Source: Prevotellaceae bacterium
Lineage (GTDB): Bacteria; Bacteroidota; Bacteroidia; Bacteroidales; UBA932
Length of the DNA: 6,050 nt
Assembly (NCBI GenBank): GCA_031289995.1
Contig: JAITOI010000009.1
Span: 1 to 6,050 of the forward strand
Direction of reading: 5' to 3'
A program made the position numbers and the translations under genes. How positions within the stretch are numbered: position 1 is the first letter of the stretch; the number at the start of each line of letters is the position of its first letter. The notes below the pieces were generated by a model, which ran no database searches, was not told the origin of the DNA, and saw only the letters and a list, made by a program, of their open reading frames with translations. Below, in pieces: positions 1 through 5,938 of the stretch.

Positions 1-711
1 GGCAGCGGCAGCTACGAGGCGAAAAACAGCGTGTCCATTACCGCTGTACCCGGCGTTAGCGACAGCACTTTCTTGTACTGGAGCGGCGCGAAGGACATCT
101 TCACCAGCGGCAACAACGCTGACTCGCTCAAGGCTTCTACAGCTATTCTGATGCCTGCCCGCGACCTCATCCTAACCGCACACTACCTGAAAAAGGACAC
201 CATCCCTACGGTTGCCCCTGTTACCTTCACGGCCACCTTCACCACCCTCGATGTAGCCTCTAACCCCATTGCCGGCGCGGCAATCACGCTTGGCAATTCG
301 TCGAAAAATACCGACAGCAATGGCGTGTGCACGTTCACCAATTTGCCCAACGGCAGCTACCGCTACACCATTACCTGTGCGGGCTACATGGCCGATAGCG
401 GCAGCGTTGCCATCGACAACGGCAACAAAAATATCAAGCTGAAGCTCTCTGCAACGACCACCACTGCTGTGATGGCGCATAGCTACTTGCCGCTGCACGC
501 CTATCCCAATCCGATTATTAACGAAGAATTAATCATCGAAAACGAAGAGCTGAAAGCGGGAGATGCGATTGAGGTGTACGCGCTGAATGGCGCACCGGTA
601 AAGGCTTTCGTCGCCGCAGGCAAAAAATCTGTGGTAAATTTTTCTGCACTTCCCGCAGGCACGTACATCGTAAAAGCGGGCAACAGAGCAACCAAAATTG
701 TGAAGAGGTAG
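1..711 (+). CDS. C-terminal part of a modular secreted protein with a type IX secretion sorting tail (5' end outside window)
   Basis: The reading frame is open from base 1, so the GTG at 31 is an internal Val codon and the gene is 5'-truncated; 236 residues are visible and the stop is TAG. Three modules can be seen. Residues 1-62 resemble a divergent InlB B-repeat: GSGSYEA..VSITAVP....F.YWSG, ending in MPARDLILTAHY. Residues about 71-147 resemble a carboxypeptidase-regulatory-like beta-sandwich: NPIAGAAITLGN, then T.SNGVCTFTNLPNGSYRYTITCAGY. Residues about 163-236 form a T9SS type A sorting domain: YPNP, then IEVYALNGAPVKAF, then LPAGTYIVKAGNRATKIVKR. In this family the tail directs export across the outer membrane and is normally cleaved as the protein is released or attached to the surface. 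The catalytic or adhesive part, if any, lies upstream, so the function cannot be named. The gene ends 4 nt from the end of convergent lon. Confidence 0.9.
   Translation, partial: GSGSYEAKNSVSITAVPGVSDSTFLYWSGAKDIFTSGNNADSLKASTAILMPARDLILTAHYLKKDTIPTVAPVTFTATFTTLDVASNPIAGAAITLGNSSKNTDSNGVCTFTNLPNGSYRYTITCAGYMADSGSVAIDNGNKNIKLKLSATTTTAVMAHSYLPLHAYPNPIINEELIIENEELKAGDAIEVYALNGAPVKAFVAAGKKSVVNFSALPAGTYIVKAGNRATKIVKR
520..552 (+). repeat. Two tandem 21-nt units (Asn-Glu-Glu-Leu) in the sorting tail
   Basis: AACGAAGAATTA at 520-531 recurs as AACGAAGAGCTG at 541-552, a 21-nt period. It encodes NEELIIE followed by NEELKAG, just after the YPNP motif of the sorting tail. It is in frame and adds about one heptad to the usual spacing before IEVYALNG. 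Only two diverged copies are present, so this may be chance within a coding sequence. Confidence 0.45.
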
Positions 712-715
712 GCCG

Positions 716-3112
716 CTATTCCAGCGCAATTTCCAGCACATCTTTGATGTCATCCACGTAACGAAATGTAAGCCCGGTCAAGTAACCGGGCTTTATTTCG
801 TCTACGTCTTTGCGGTTGTCGGCGGGCAAAACAATGTCGCTAATACCGGCACGTTTTGCGGCCAGCATTTTCTCCTTGATGCCGCCCACAGGCAGTACCT
901 TGCCGCGTAGCGTGGCCTCGCCGGTCATCGCCAAACCTTTGCGCACCTTACGTCCGGCAAACACCGAGGCAATGGCTGTTACCATCGTGATGCCCGCCGA
1001 TGGACCGTCTTTGGGTATGGCGCCTTCGGGCACGTGGATGTGTAGGTTGTGCGAGGTAAACATTTTGGCGTCAATCTGCAGCGCGTCGGCGCACGCACGC
1101 ACGTACTCCAGCGCAATCACCGCGCTCTCCTTCATCACGTCGCCCAGCTGACCGGTGGTGGTAATGGCACCCTTTCCCTTGCTGATGCTGGCCTCGACAA
1201 AAAGAATTTCGCCACCGTTGGCCGTCCATGCCAGGCCGGTGGCCACGCCGGTGAAGGCAATTTCGAGCGCCTTATCCCTCGTGAACTTAGGCGCACCAAG
1301 GGTTTCGCGCAGCGCGTCAGGCGTCAGCTGCGCCGCGTATGTTTTGCCCGAAGCGATGAGTCGCGCCGTGTGGCGAATGATTTTGGCGAGCTGTTTTTCG
1401 ATGCCGCGCACGCCCGATTCGCGCGTGTAGTTGACAATCATTTCGACCACCAGCTCGTCCGGAATTTGCAGCTGTTCGGGCGTTATGCCGTGGTCGTTGA
1501 GCAGGCGAGGAAGCAGGTGCCGCTTCACAATTTCGAGCTTCTCTTCCTGCGTGTAGCCGCTCACCTCAAGCATCTCCATGCGGTCGCGCAGCGCTGGATG
1601 AATGGTGGCAATATTGTTGGCGGTGGTGATGAACAGCACGTGCGAAAGGTCGTACTCCAGCTCCAAAAAGTTGTCGTAAAACGTGGCGTTCTGTTCGGGG
1701 TCGAGCACCTCAAGCAGCGCGCTCGACGGGTCGCCGCGAAAGTCGCTACCCACCTTGTCTATCTCGTCGAGGATGACGACCGGATTGCTCGTTTTGCAGC
1801 GGCGAATGGTTTGCATAATGCGCCCCGGCATGGCGCCAATGTAGGTTTTGCGGTGTCCGCGAATTTCGGCTTCGTCGTGCAATCCGCCCAGCGAGATGCG
1901 GCCAAACTCGCGCCCCAAGGCCCGCGCCACCGACTTTCCGAGCGATGTTTTACCCACGCCCGGCGGGCCGTAGAGGCACATAATCGGTGACTTTAGGTTG
2001 CCCTTGAGCTTAATCACCGCAAGGTGTTCAATCATTCGCTCCTTGGCTTCTTCGAGGCCGTAGTGGTCTTCGTCGAGCACCTGTTGAGCCGCGTCGAGGT
2101 CGAGCTTGTCCTCCGAAAACTCGTTCCAAGGCAGGTCTATCAACGTTTGTAGGTAGTTGAGCTGGATGGGATATTCGCCGCTTGCGGGGTGCATTTTTTC
2201 GAGCTTTCCCAGCTCGCGCTCGAATGTGGCGGCCACCGCTTCGCCCCATTTTTTGGCCTTCATTTTTTCGCGAAACCGTTGCGCTTCCTGCTCTGTAGAG
2301 CCTGCGCCCAGCTCCTTTTGGATTTCGCGCATTTGCGCTTGCAGAAAATATTCGCGGGTTTGCTGGTGTATGCCCTCGCTCACTTTTTGCTGAAGTTCCC
2401 ACTTCAGCTCCAGCGCTTTTTGCTCGCGCATGAGCACCTCCAGCAAGGCTTTGGCGCGATGTTCGAGGTTGCCAATTTCCACCAGCTTTTGCTTTTCTTC
2501 GCCGCTCACCTCGGTGTTCACCGCAAGGTAGTTCACCAAAAATTGCCGGTTGCCGATGTTCTTCACCGCAAAGCCAGCCTCAGGTGCGAGGTGTGGCGAA
2601 AGCTTGATGACCTCCAGCGCAACGCTGCGGACGGAGTCGATAACTAACTTGTAGTCGGTGTTTGATGCGTCGGGAATGATGTCCTCGAGTGGCTTCACGG
2701 CGGCGATAAAGTACGGCTCATCGGTCAGCAATTGCTGCAGCTCGATGCGCTGTGTGCCTTGCAGGATAACGGTTACAGAGCTGTCGGGCAGCTCGAGCAT
2801 GCGCACAATTTGCGCCGCCGAACCTATCCTGTGCAGGTCTTCAAACTGCGGGTCTTCCTGCTCTGTGTTGCGCTGCATTACGACTGCCACATTCTTGTCG
2901 GCGGCGAATGCAGCACGCGCCAGCTTCACGGATTTTTCGCGGCTAATGTTTATCGGCGTCAGCACGCCGGGCAGCAGCACCGAGTTGCGCAACACCAGCA
3001 CGGGCAGCTGCTCAGGCAGGTGCACCTTGCGAATTTTATGCTCATTGGAATCATCAAAAACATCAATAAAATCAACGTCTTCATTGGCGGGGCTAAGAAC
3101 AATACTTTCCAT
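716..3112 (-). CDS. lon: ATP-dependent protease La (Lon, LonA type)
   Basis: Cytosolic AAA+ serine protease that unfolds and degrades damaged proteins and selected regulators, working as a hexamer. The 798 residues fit the family. The N-terminal substrate-binding domain spans about 34-235, starting [16 protein letters not shown] helical, coiled-coil-like linker spans about 215-330. The AAA+ module has Walker A GPPGVGKT (382-389), Walker B VVILDEID (445-452), a sensor-1 type Asn in TTANN (496-500) and Arg 509/511 in ALRDRM. The protease domain spans about 605-798, with catalytic Ser705 in PKDGPSAG and Lys748 in GGIKEK; the 43-residue spacing equals that in E. coli Lon (S679/K722). All key residues are intact. 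I chose ATG at 3112: an in-frame TTG at 3166 would start upstream of the promoter -7 box (3137-3144), and its extra 18 residues do not look like Lon. The gene has its own promoter and converges on the upstream-lying secreted-protein gene. Confidence 0.98.
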   Translation of the reverse strand: MESIVLSPANEDVDFIDVFDDSNEHKIRKVHLPEQLPVLVLRNSVLLPGVLTPINISREKSVKLARAAFAADKNVAVVMQRNTEQEDPQFEDLHRIGSAAQIVRMLELPDSSVTVILQGTQRIELQQLLTDEPYFIAAVKPLEDIIPDASNTDYKLVIDSVRSVALEVIKLSPHLAPEAGFAVKNIGNRQFLVNYLAVNTEVSGEEKQKLVEIGNLEHRAKALLEVLMREQKALELKWELQQKVSEGIHQQTREYFLQAQMREIQKELGAGSTEQEAQRFREKMKAKKWGEAVAATFERELGKLEKMHPASGEYPIQLNYLQTLIDLPWNEFSEDKLDLDAAQQVLDEDHYGLEEAKERMIEHLAVIKLKGNLKSPIMCLYGPPGVGKTSLGKSVARALGREFGRISLGGLHDEAEIRGHRKTYIGAMPGRIMQTIRRCKTSNPVVILDEIDKVGSDFRGDPSSALLEVLDPEQNATFYDNFLELEYDLSHVLFITTANNIATIHPALRDRMEMLEVSGYTQEEKLEIVKRHLLPRLLNDHGITPEQLQIPDELVVEMIVNYTRESGVRGIEKQLAKIIRHTARLIASGKTYAAQLTPDALRETLGAPKFTRDKALEIAFTGVATGLAWTANGGEILFVEASISKGKGAITTTGQLGDVMKESAVIALEYVRACADALQIDAKMFTSHNLHIHVPEGAIPKDGPSAGITMVTAIASVFAGRKVRKGLAMTGEATLRGKVLPVGGIKEKMLAAKRAGISDIVLPADNRKDVDEIKPGYLTGLTFRYVDDIKDVLEIALE
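770..798 (+). terminator. Possible intrinsic terminator for the secreted-protein gene, inside the lon coding sequence
   Basis: AAGCCCGGT (770-778) and ACCGGGCTT (785-793) form a perfect 9-bp GC-rich stem with the 6-nt loop CAAGTA, followed on + by TATTT (794-798). It begins 59 nt past the stop of the upstream + gene. The 4-nt gap between the two convergent genes leaves no room for a terminator, so this is the first good candidate. The same bases encode Lon residues KPGYLTGL, so the symmetry could also be a codon coincidence. Confidence 0.5.
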
Positions 3113-3136
3113 AAATTTTCTGCGTATTTTGGGTGG

Positions 3137-3167
3137 CAAAGGTACAAAAAAAAGCGCAGCGGACAAA
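3137..3167 (-). promoter_or_regulatory. lon promoter (Bacteroidota type)
   Basis: On the - strand TTTG (3167-3164) is followed after 19 nt by TACCTTTG (3144-3137), matching the phylum's -33 TTTG / -7 TAnnTTTG consensus. Transcription would start near 3130, about 18 nt before the lon ATG at 3112. The -33 box and spacer overlap the terminator hairpin and T-run of the HAD gene. Confidence 0.85.
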
Positions 3168-3178
3168 GCCGCCAGCGC
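3146..3178 (-). terminator. Intrinsic terminator of the HAD-family gene
   Basis: On the - strand, right after the HAD stop codon (3190-3188), GCGCTGGCGG (3178-3169) pairs with CCGCTGCGC (3162-3154) around the loop CTTTGT. The stem has one T-T mismatch and one bulged G. Eight T residues follow (3153-3146). This is a classic stem plus U-run. Its loop and T-run coincide with the -33 box and spacer of the lon promoter. Confidence 0.75.
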
Positions 3179-3187
3179 AAGGCTGCA

Positions 3188-3793
3188 TCACACATTCACG
3201 CCCAGCTCACGCAGCGCCAACCTTGTTTGCGCGGCGCTGAAAAACTGAATGCCTGCAATGCCCAGCTGCTGCGCGGCCTGCACGTTGTCTGCGCGGTCGT
3301 CAATAAAAGCGCAGGCTGCGGGTTGCAGGCCGTAGCGATGCAGGAGCAGCTGAAAAATTTTTGGGTCAGGTTTGCACAACTTTTCCTCACCCGAAATCAC
3401 CATGCCGTCGAGCATTTCGAAGAACGGATGTTTCCTGCGCACGATGCTGAACGTTTCGATTGACCAGTTCGACAGGCCGTATGCAGCGTAGCCTGCACGC
3501 TTCAGGTCGGCAAGCAGGGCAACGGTTTCAGCGTTCACCGCGCCCAGCGATTTTTCCCACTGCGTGTGGTAGGCAATCACGTATTCGCGCTGCTGCGGAT
3601 ACTTGCGCAGCATAGCTTCCATATTCTCCGCGAGCGTTGCGCCAGCGTCGAGATTGTTGTTCCACTCATCGCGCCAGCCCGTGCGCATAAAGGCTTCCAG
3701 CGCTTCCTCGCTCGCAAACATTTCGCGGTAGAGTAGGCGAGGGTTCCACTCGATAAAGACGTTGCCGAAATCAAAAATGAGGCTCTTAATCAT
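3188..3793 (-). CDS. HAD-superfamily hydrolase, subfamily IA (YihX-like phosphatase)
   Basis: Probable cytosolic phosphatase acting on a small phosphorylated metabolite, of 201 residues, close to the usual 200-210 for this group. The HAD motifs are all present. Motif I is FDFGNV, with nucleophile Asp8 and Gly10 where many HAD phosphatases have the second Asp. Motif II is GLSNWS (Ser108). Motif III is Lys141 in CKPDP. Motif IV is FIDDRADN (Asp165, Asp166). The helical cap lies at about residues 14-95. The D-x-G-N-V form of motif I is the one seen in YihX, an alpha-glucose-1-phosphate phosphatase, and related proteins, so a sugar phosphate is a reasonable guess but is not shown. I chose ATG at 3793 because MIKSLIFDFGNV begins where the family begins; a longer in-frame start at 3892 would translate through the 32-bp palindrome. 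No good TAnnTTTG promoter is visible directly upstream, so it may rely on read-through from rpmE2. Confidence 0.92.
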   Translation of the reverse strand: MIKSLIFDFGNVFIEWNPRLLYREMFASEEALEAFMRTGWRDEWNNNLDAGATLAENMEAMLRKYPQQREYVIAYHTQWEKSLGAVNAETVALLADLKRAGYAAYGLSNWSIETFSIVRRKHPFFEMLDGMVISGEEKLCKPDPKIFQLLLHRYGLQPAACAFIDDRADNVQAAQQLGIAGIQFFSAAQTRLALRELGVNV

Positions 3794-3801
3794 GGGATGA
3801 A

Positions 3802-3824
3802 AAATGTTGTTGTGTTGTTGTTTT
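3802..3824. repeat. Short GTT/CAA low-complexity tract upstream of the HAD gene
   Basis: The + strand reads as GTT/TGT repeats ending in TTTTG, so the - strand leader of the HAD gene is rich in CAA and AAC triplets. It lies 9-31 nt before the ATG at 3793 and has no GG-type Shine-Dalgarno. An unstructured A-rich leader is common in this phylum and may help ribosome loading, but this is inference. Confidence 0.4.
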
Positions 3825-3847
3825 GCGGAGCTGAGAGCAGGCAAACC

Positions 3848-3879
3848 AAGAGCGTCTTCGACATGTCGAAGACGCTCTT
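3848..3879 (-). terminator. Perfect 32-bp palindrome after rpmE2, probable terminator
   Basis: AAGAGCGTCTTCGACA (3848-3863) is followed immediately by its exact reverse complement (3864-3879). As RNA it would give a 14-bp stem with a CATG loop. It starts 25 nt past the rpmE2 stop and lies 54 nt before the HAD start. The flanking T-run is short on both strands: TTTT ends the + copy (3878-3881), while the - strand continues with TTGG. The terminator call therefore rests on stem strength and position. A protein-binding site is the alternative. Confidence 0.6.
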
Positions 3880-3904
3880 TTGTGGCTCGCATCGCGCTGC
3901 CAGC

Positions 3905-4174
3905 TTAGCTTTGCGCAAGGGCAGCAGGGCGATGATTTTTGTAGCGAGTCATAAACTTGTCAACACGTCCAGCGGTGTCAACCAGCTTCATTTTGCCCGT
4001 GTAGAAGGGGTGCGACGAGCTTGAAATCTCGACCTTGTACAGGGGGTACTCAACGCCGTCAATCGTGATGTTTTCCCTCGTATGCACCGTCGATTTGGTA
4101 ATGACGTAGCTGTCGTCGGACAAGTCTTTGAACACAACTGGGCGGTAGCCTTCGGGATGAATTCCTTTTTTCAT
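3905..4174 (-). CDS. rpmE2: Ribosomal protein L31 type B
   Basis: Large-subunit ribosomal protein of the type B (Zn-independent) class, with 89 residues, the normal size. It begins [19 protein letters not shown] and carries the hallmark [12 protein letters not shown] and [14 protein letters not shown]. No cysteine occurs anywhere, as expected for a form that lacks the zinc site of type A L31. The ATG at 4174 matches the family N-terminus and follows AAAGGA (4185-4180) at 5 nt, one of the few Shine-Dalgarno-like sites in the window. A longer in-frame start at 4282 would run back through the promoter and is rejected. The gene has its own promoter at 4215-4246 and a strong hairpin after its stop, so it is probably largely a single-gene transcript. 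The C-terminal tail RPAALAQS is a little longer than in some relatives. Confidence 0.97.
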   Translation of the reverse strand: MKKGIHPEGYRPVVFKDLSDDSYVITKSTVHTRENITIDGVEYPLYKVEISSSSHPFYTGKMKLVDTAGRVDKFMTRYKNHRPAALAQS

Positions 4175-4214
4175 TTTATTCCTTTTTTTGTAGTTTGTTT
4201 TTATTTTTGGGCTG

Positions 4215-4246
4215 CAAAGGTAGCACTTTTTGAGGACACTACCAAA
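4215..4246 (-). promoter_or_regulatory. rpmE2 promoter (Bacteroidota type)
   Basis: On the - strand TTTG (4246-4243) is followed after 20 nt by TACCTTTG (4222-4215). The predicted start near 4208 leaves a leader of about 34 nt before the ATG at 4174. The -7 octamer is identical to those of lon and tRNA-His. Confidence 0.85.
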
Positions 4247-4274
4247 CCATACCCGATATATTTTTTTGCACCGC

Positions 4275-4291
4275 AATGGCACGCTGCCATT
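4275..4291 (-). other. Small hairpin over the stop codon of the Bax inhibitor-like gene
   Basis: AATGGCA (4275-4281) and TGCCATT (4285-4291) form a perfect 7-bp stem with a 3-nt loop. It includes part of the TAA stop of the gene ending at 4290. No T-run follows on the - strand (it reads GCGGTGCAAAAAAA), so it is at best a weak terminator or an mRNA 3'-end stabiliser. Confidence 0.35.
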
Positions 4292-5105
4292 ACCTGCGGT
4301 AGACTTTGCTCAGCAGCCTCAGCAGCTCGATGTAGAGCCACACCAGCGTGAGCATAAGCCCGAATGCGCCGTACCACTCCATGTACTTGGGTGCGCCCAT
4401 TTGCGTGCCCCGATTGATGAAGTCGAAGTCGAGCAAAAAGTTGAATGCCGCCACGCCCACCACGAACAGGCTAATGCCAATGCTGAGCCACGATGCATCG
4501 TGCATGAACGACACCGTGCTGGCCGAGAACATGCCGATAATCCATGTCGCCAGGTAGCACACCGCAATGGCGCCGGTGGCAATGATGATGCCGCTTCGCA
4601 GCTTGTTGGTCACCTTGATGGCGCCGGTGCGGTATAGCACCAGCATCACCAGCAGCACGGCAAACGTAAGCCCTACGGCCTGCAGCACGATGCCCTCCGT
4701 TTGGTAGTTGAACATGGCCGACAGCGCGCCAAGGCACAAGCCTTCGCACACGGCGTACAGCGGCGCTGCCCACGTGGAGCGGCGCGGGCTGAAGATGGCG
4801 ATGAGCGAAAAAATTAGCCCACCAACCAGCCCGCCAATCAGGTATGGCATTACGGCGCCCATGGCGATGTCGTTCGTTGCAATCGTTGCTGCATCTGCGC
4901 TCACCGCGCTGGGAAAAACAGCGACAGCCTCGGCAAAAATTTTCCACGTGTACACTGCTCCAAGCCCTGCAAGCAGCACCAGCAGTAAGGTTTTGTGAAT
5001 GGTGCCCTGCACCGTCATCGCCGATTCGGACACGACTGCCGAGTGTGTTGCGGTGCGAAATGCGCTATCGTTAAGCGCAGGACTTGATGAATTGAAGATA
5101 CCCAT
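4290..5105 (-). CDS. Bax inhibitor-1/YccA family integral membrane protein
   Basis: Inner-membrane protein of 271 residues with a soluble N-terminus (1-38, Ser/Ala-rich) and seven hydrophobic segments at about 39-63, 83-106, 112-132, 137-158, 168-192, 204-226 and 243-267. The C-terminal signature [13 protein letters not shown] (221-233) followed by [27 protein letters not shown] (split around Glu243) is characteristic of the bacterial branch of the Bax inhibitor-1 superfamily (Pfam BaxI_1 type, from memory). Acidic residues Asp225 and Asp227 in helix 6 lie where related proteins such as BsYetJ have pH-sensing aspartates of a calcium-leak pore; an equivalent role here is inference. Some relatives interact with the FtsH protease. 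The start at 5105 lies 21 nt after the stop of the flavin reductase-like lipoprotein gene, with no promoter between, so the two are probably co-transcribed from 5790-5760. Confidence 0.93.
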   Translation of the reverse strand: MGIFNSSSPALNDSAFRTATHSAVVSESAMTVQGTIHKTLLLVLLAGLGAVYTWKIFAEAVAVFPSAVSADAATIATNDIAMGAVMPYLIGGLVGGLIFSLIAIFSPRRSTWAAPLYAVCEGLCLGALSAMFNYQTEGIVLQAVGLTFAVLLVMLVLYRTGAIKVTNKLRSGIIIATGAIAVCYLATWIIGMFSASTVSFMHDASWLSIGISLFVVGVAAFNFLLDFDFINRGTQMGAPKYMEWYGAFGLMLTLVWLYIELLRLLSKVYRR

Positions 5106-5126
5106 TTTGGAGAATAAAAGTTGAAA

Positions 5127-5720
5127 TTATTTTTCGAGCACGTCAACAATTTCGCCCACAAACATGTGGTGAAAATCTTTGTTGGGGTAAATGTCGTTCA
5201 CGATGTTGGGGTCAACAAAGGCCTTGGGGTCGATGAAAGAAGCGTTGTACAGCTTTTTGCACACCACCACGCGGTAGGCCTGCTTAAACGTTACGGCGCC
5301 GTTGTTGAGGTGTATGGGCAGGAGGCCAGTTTCCTGAATCTTGTTGGTGTTGCGCCCCGACAGCACGCCGCACATTTGGAGAATGTCGTTGTATTCGCTG
5401 GATAAAAACGAGAGCGTAAAATATTTTTCGCGCTCCAAAAAGCTGAACGTATAGCGCTGAGGCCGCACAAACACTACCACCACGTCGCGCGTCCAGAGGT
5501 GGCCAATGGTGCCCCATCCGGCGGTCATGGTGTTGAACAGCGAGTCGTTGCCCGCCGTGAGCAGAAAGCCCTTCTCAATTTCGCGCACCAGCGATTCGCG
5601 CACGTCGTCAATCGCCACCGGCCGAAACTCTTTTTTGCCGATTCTTGTTGGAGCGCTGCCGCCGCCGCTGCACGCTGCCATACAAAATGCTGCCGCTACA
5701 GCAACCAGAATTTTTTTCAT
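5127..5720 (-). CDS. Predicted lipoprotein with a flavin reductase-like (FMN-binding split-barrel) domain
   Basis: The protein has 197 residues. Residues 1-17 look like a lipoprotein signal: MKK, then a hydrophobic stretch IL.AVAAAF, then MAAC with Cys17 as the likely lipidated residue, followed by SGGGS. Met at -3 of the lipobox is slightly unusual. The rest matches the flavin reductase / flavoredoxin family: LLTAGNDSLFNTMTAGWG (53-70), VFVRPQRYTFSFL (83-95), YFTLSFL (100-106), a Cys at 117, SGRNTNKIQETGL (121-133) and a C-terminal HHMFVGEI (184-191). In that family these segments hold FMN and receive electrons from NAD(P)H or another donor. Most members are cytosolic; here the domain would face the periplasm or be anchored in a membrane, which raises the question of where the flavin and electrons come from. 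It is first in a probable two-gene operon with the Bax inhibitor-like protein. The start at 5720 is set by the signal peptide and the promoter 40 nt upstream. Confidence 0.88.
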   Translation of the reverse strand: MKKILVAVAAAFCMAACSGGGSAPTRIGKKEFRPVAIDDVRESLVREIEKGFLLTAGNDSLFNTMTAGWGTIGHLWTRDVVVVFVRPQRYTFSFLEREKYFTLSFLSSEYNDILQMCGVLSGRNTNKIQETGLLPIHLNNGAVTFKQAYRVVVCKKLYNASFIDPKAFVDPNIVNDIYPNKDFHHMFVGEIVDVLEK

Positions 5721-5759
5721 AATATCTTGTGTTTCAAATTACGTTTAAAAAATCACGAA

Positions 5760-5790
5760 CAAAAGTAGTAAAAAATTTGGTGGTTTCAAA
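5760..5790 (-). promoter_or_regulatory. Promoter of the lipoprotein / Bax inhibitor-like operon
   Basis: On the - strand TTTG (5790-5787) is followed after 19 nt by TACTTTTG (5767-5760), fitting TTTG / TAnnTTTG. Transcription would start near 5753, leaving about 33 nt of AT-rich leader before the ATG at 5720. It interlocks with the divergent tRNA-His promoter. Confidence 0.8.
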
Positions 5791-5807
5791 AAAAGTGTTT
5801 ACCTTTG
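5776..5807 (+). promoter_or_regulatory. tRNA-His promoter (Bacteroidota type)
   Basis: On the + strand TTTG (5776-5779) is followed after 20 nt by TACCTTTG (5800-5807). The predicted start near 5814 gives a leader of only about 8 nt before the tRNA. Its -33 box lies within the spacer of the opposing promoter. Confidence 0.85.
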
Positions 5808-5822
5808 CACGATTTTTTCATG

Positions 5823-5896
5823 GTGGATGTAGCTCAGTTGGTTAGAGCATCAGATTGTGGTTCTGAGGGTCGTGGGTTCGAGCCCCATCTTCCACC
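5823..5896 (+). tRNA. tRNA-His (anticodon GTG)
   Basis: A full cloverleaf can be drawn. The acceptor stem is GTGGATG (5823-5829) with CTTCCAC (5889-5895). The D arm is GCTC...GAGC. The anticodon stem TCAGA/TCTGA (5850-5854, 5862-5866) encloses loop TTGTGGT with anticodon GTG at 5857-5859. The T arm is GTGGG/CCCAT (5872-5876, 5884-5888) with loop TTCGAGC. The base before the stem, G5822, can serve as the extra G-1 that marks tRNA-His, opposite C73 at 5896. The sequence after C73 is CAG, so CCA is not encoded and must be added enzymatically. One acceptor pair is T-T (5828/5890). The arm sequences closely parallel E. coli tRNA-His. Confidence 0.96.
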
Positions 5897-5904
5897 CAGC
5901 AACG

Positions 5905-5938
5905 AAACCCGAACACTCGAGCGCGAGTGTTCGGGTTT
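5905..5938. terminator. Strong bidirectional terminator between tRNA-His and the convergent partial gene
   Basis: AAACCCGAACACTCG (5905-5919) and its exact complement CGAGTGTTCGGGTTT (5924-5938) form a 15-bp perfect stem with loop AGCG. The outer A/T pairs give a TTT end on each strand. It starts 8 nt after the tRNA. On the - strand it begins inside the stop codon (5939-5937) of the partial gene at the right edge, so it can serve both. Confidence 0.85.

Noticed and set aside
31..33. GTG as a start codon for the secreted protein
   Set aside because: The frame continues open to base 1 and the preceding codons (GSGSYEAKNS) belong to the InlB-like repeat, so the gene starts outside the window.
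1049..1990. Long + strand open frame of 313 codons antisense to lon
   Set aside because: It lies wholly inside lon, whose motifs are intact. Its translation is Arg/His/Ala-rich with no recognisable domain, as expected for an antisense shadow of GC-rich coding DNA.
2189..3463. Several + strand frames overlapping lon and the HAD gene
   Set aside because: They overlap each other and well-supported - strand genes, have no promoter or domain, and reflect the base composition of the real genes.
3794..3892. N-terminal extension of the HAD protein from an upstream ATG
   Set aside because: It would translate the 32-bp palindrome and the CAA-rich leader. Family proteins begin right at the IFDFGNV motif, matching the ATG at 3793.
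4175..4282. N-terminal extension of L31
   Set aside because: It crosses the promoter and leader. L31 type B starts MKKGIHPE, preceded here by a Shine-Dalgarno-like AAAGGA.
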